Shown here piece by piece: positions 63,967 to 64,000 of a stretch of 64,000 nucleotides of DNA. The stretch is taken from assembly GCA_037447655.1 (NCBI GenBank), contig JBBHKE010002277.1, forward strand, positions 215,571-279,570, read 5' to 3'. The notes under the pieces were generated by a model that saw only the letters and a program-made list of their open reading frames with translations, was not told the origin of the DNA and did no database searches. The position numbers and the translations under genes were made by a program. The DNA is from Zygnema cylindricum (taxonomy: Eukaryota > Streptophyta > Zygnematophyceae > Zygnematales > Zygnemataceae). Position 1 is the stretch's first letter; each line of letters opens with the position of its first letter.

Positions 63967-64000
63967 TCCTTGGCTACCCTTATCTGCTATGAAGTAAACT

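Larger units (their letters stand above)
60055..64000 (-). mobile_element. Copia-H4, minus strand, continues past the window
   Basis: 3' LTR at 60055-61072, purine tract 61073-61085, then RNase H, RT, linker, integrase and pre-integrase region in one minus-strand reading frame to 63966. Inserted in the gag of Copia-H3; the presumed target duplication GGACT (60050-60054) cannot be checked because the other end is outside. The 5' LTR, gag and protease are outside. Confidence 0.93.

Overview
This 64 kb window looks like repeat-dense heterochromatin from a plant-type (streptophyte) nuclear genome. I see no convincing host gene; nearly all recognisable sequence is nested LTR retrotransposons plus one large satellite array. 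The plant assignment rests on two primer-binding sites: one is a 15/16 match to the complement of the 3' end of plant initiator tRNA-Met, the other a 15/15 match to the complement of its anticodon arm (plant tRNA sequence recalled, not looked up). The Ty3/Gypsy family carries a DNA cytosine methyltransferase domain, which as I recall has been reported for charophyte and dinoflagellate retrotransposons, so a charophyte alga or early-diverging land plant is plausible. The species cannot be named from the sequence.

Layout. 1-347 is the end of a Copia LTR. 348-16585 is Gypsy copy A (N-terminal/gag, protease, DNA methyltransferase, RT, RNase H, integrase, PHD-like finger). It is disrupted by an inverted gag-protease fragment (3021-10038) that itself holds a complete Copia element (3676-9728, 'Copia-P', target duplication AGAAT). 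16586-19113 holds Gypsy LTR sequence. 19114-20805 plus 30447-38396 is Gypsy copy B, split by a 9.6 kb Copia insertion ('Copia-H1', 20806-30446, target duplication ATCTC). 38397-40530 is Gypsy LTR sequence with an LTR-LTR junction. 40575-45368 holds decayed Copia-H copies. 45369-47744 and 50489-56050 are two halves of a satellite array whose four ~100 bp monomer types repeat in order every ~403 bp, split by a minus-strand Copia remnant (47745-50488). 56073-57221 is a solo LTR (target duplication GTTTC). 57235-57812 holds inverted LTR and satellite scraps. 58332-60054 is the 5' end of another Copia-H copy, into which a minus-strand Copia-H copy (60055 to beyond the window end) has inserted.

How the parts work together. 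Each element encodes its own capsid, protease, integrase and reverse transcriptase, and every one seen here is broken by stops, frameshifts or deletions. Where I checked individual Copia-P and methyltransferase lesions, most are what C-to-T change would produce, as expected for methylated, silenced repeats. The most interesting system is the Gypsy family: both copies place a DNMT3-like methyltransferase between protease and RT and end with a PHD-like zinc finger after the integrase, so one element would combine a DNA-methylation writer with a possible chromatin reader. The Copia-H family is also unusual: it appears to use half-tRNA priming, its gag start codon lies inside the LTR and reads through the primer site, and its LTRs keep a hairpin whose stem sequence changes while pairing is kept.
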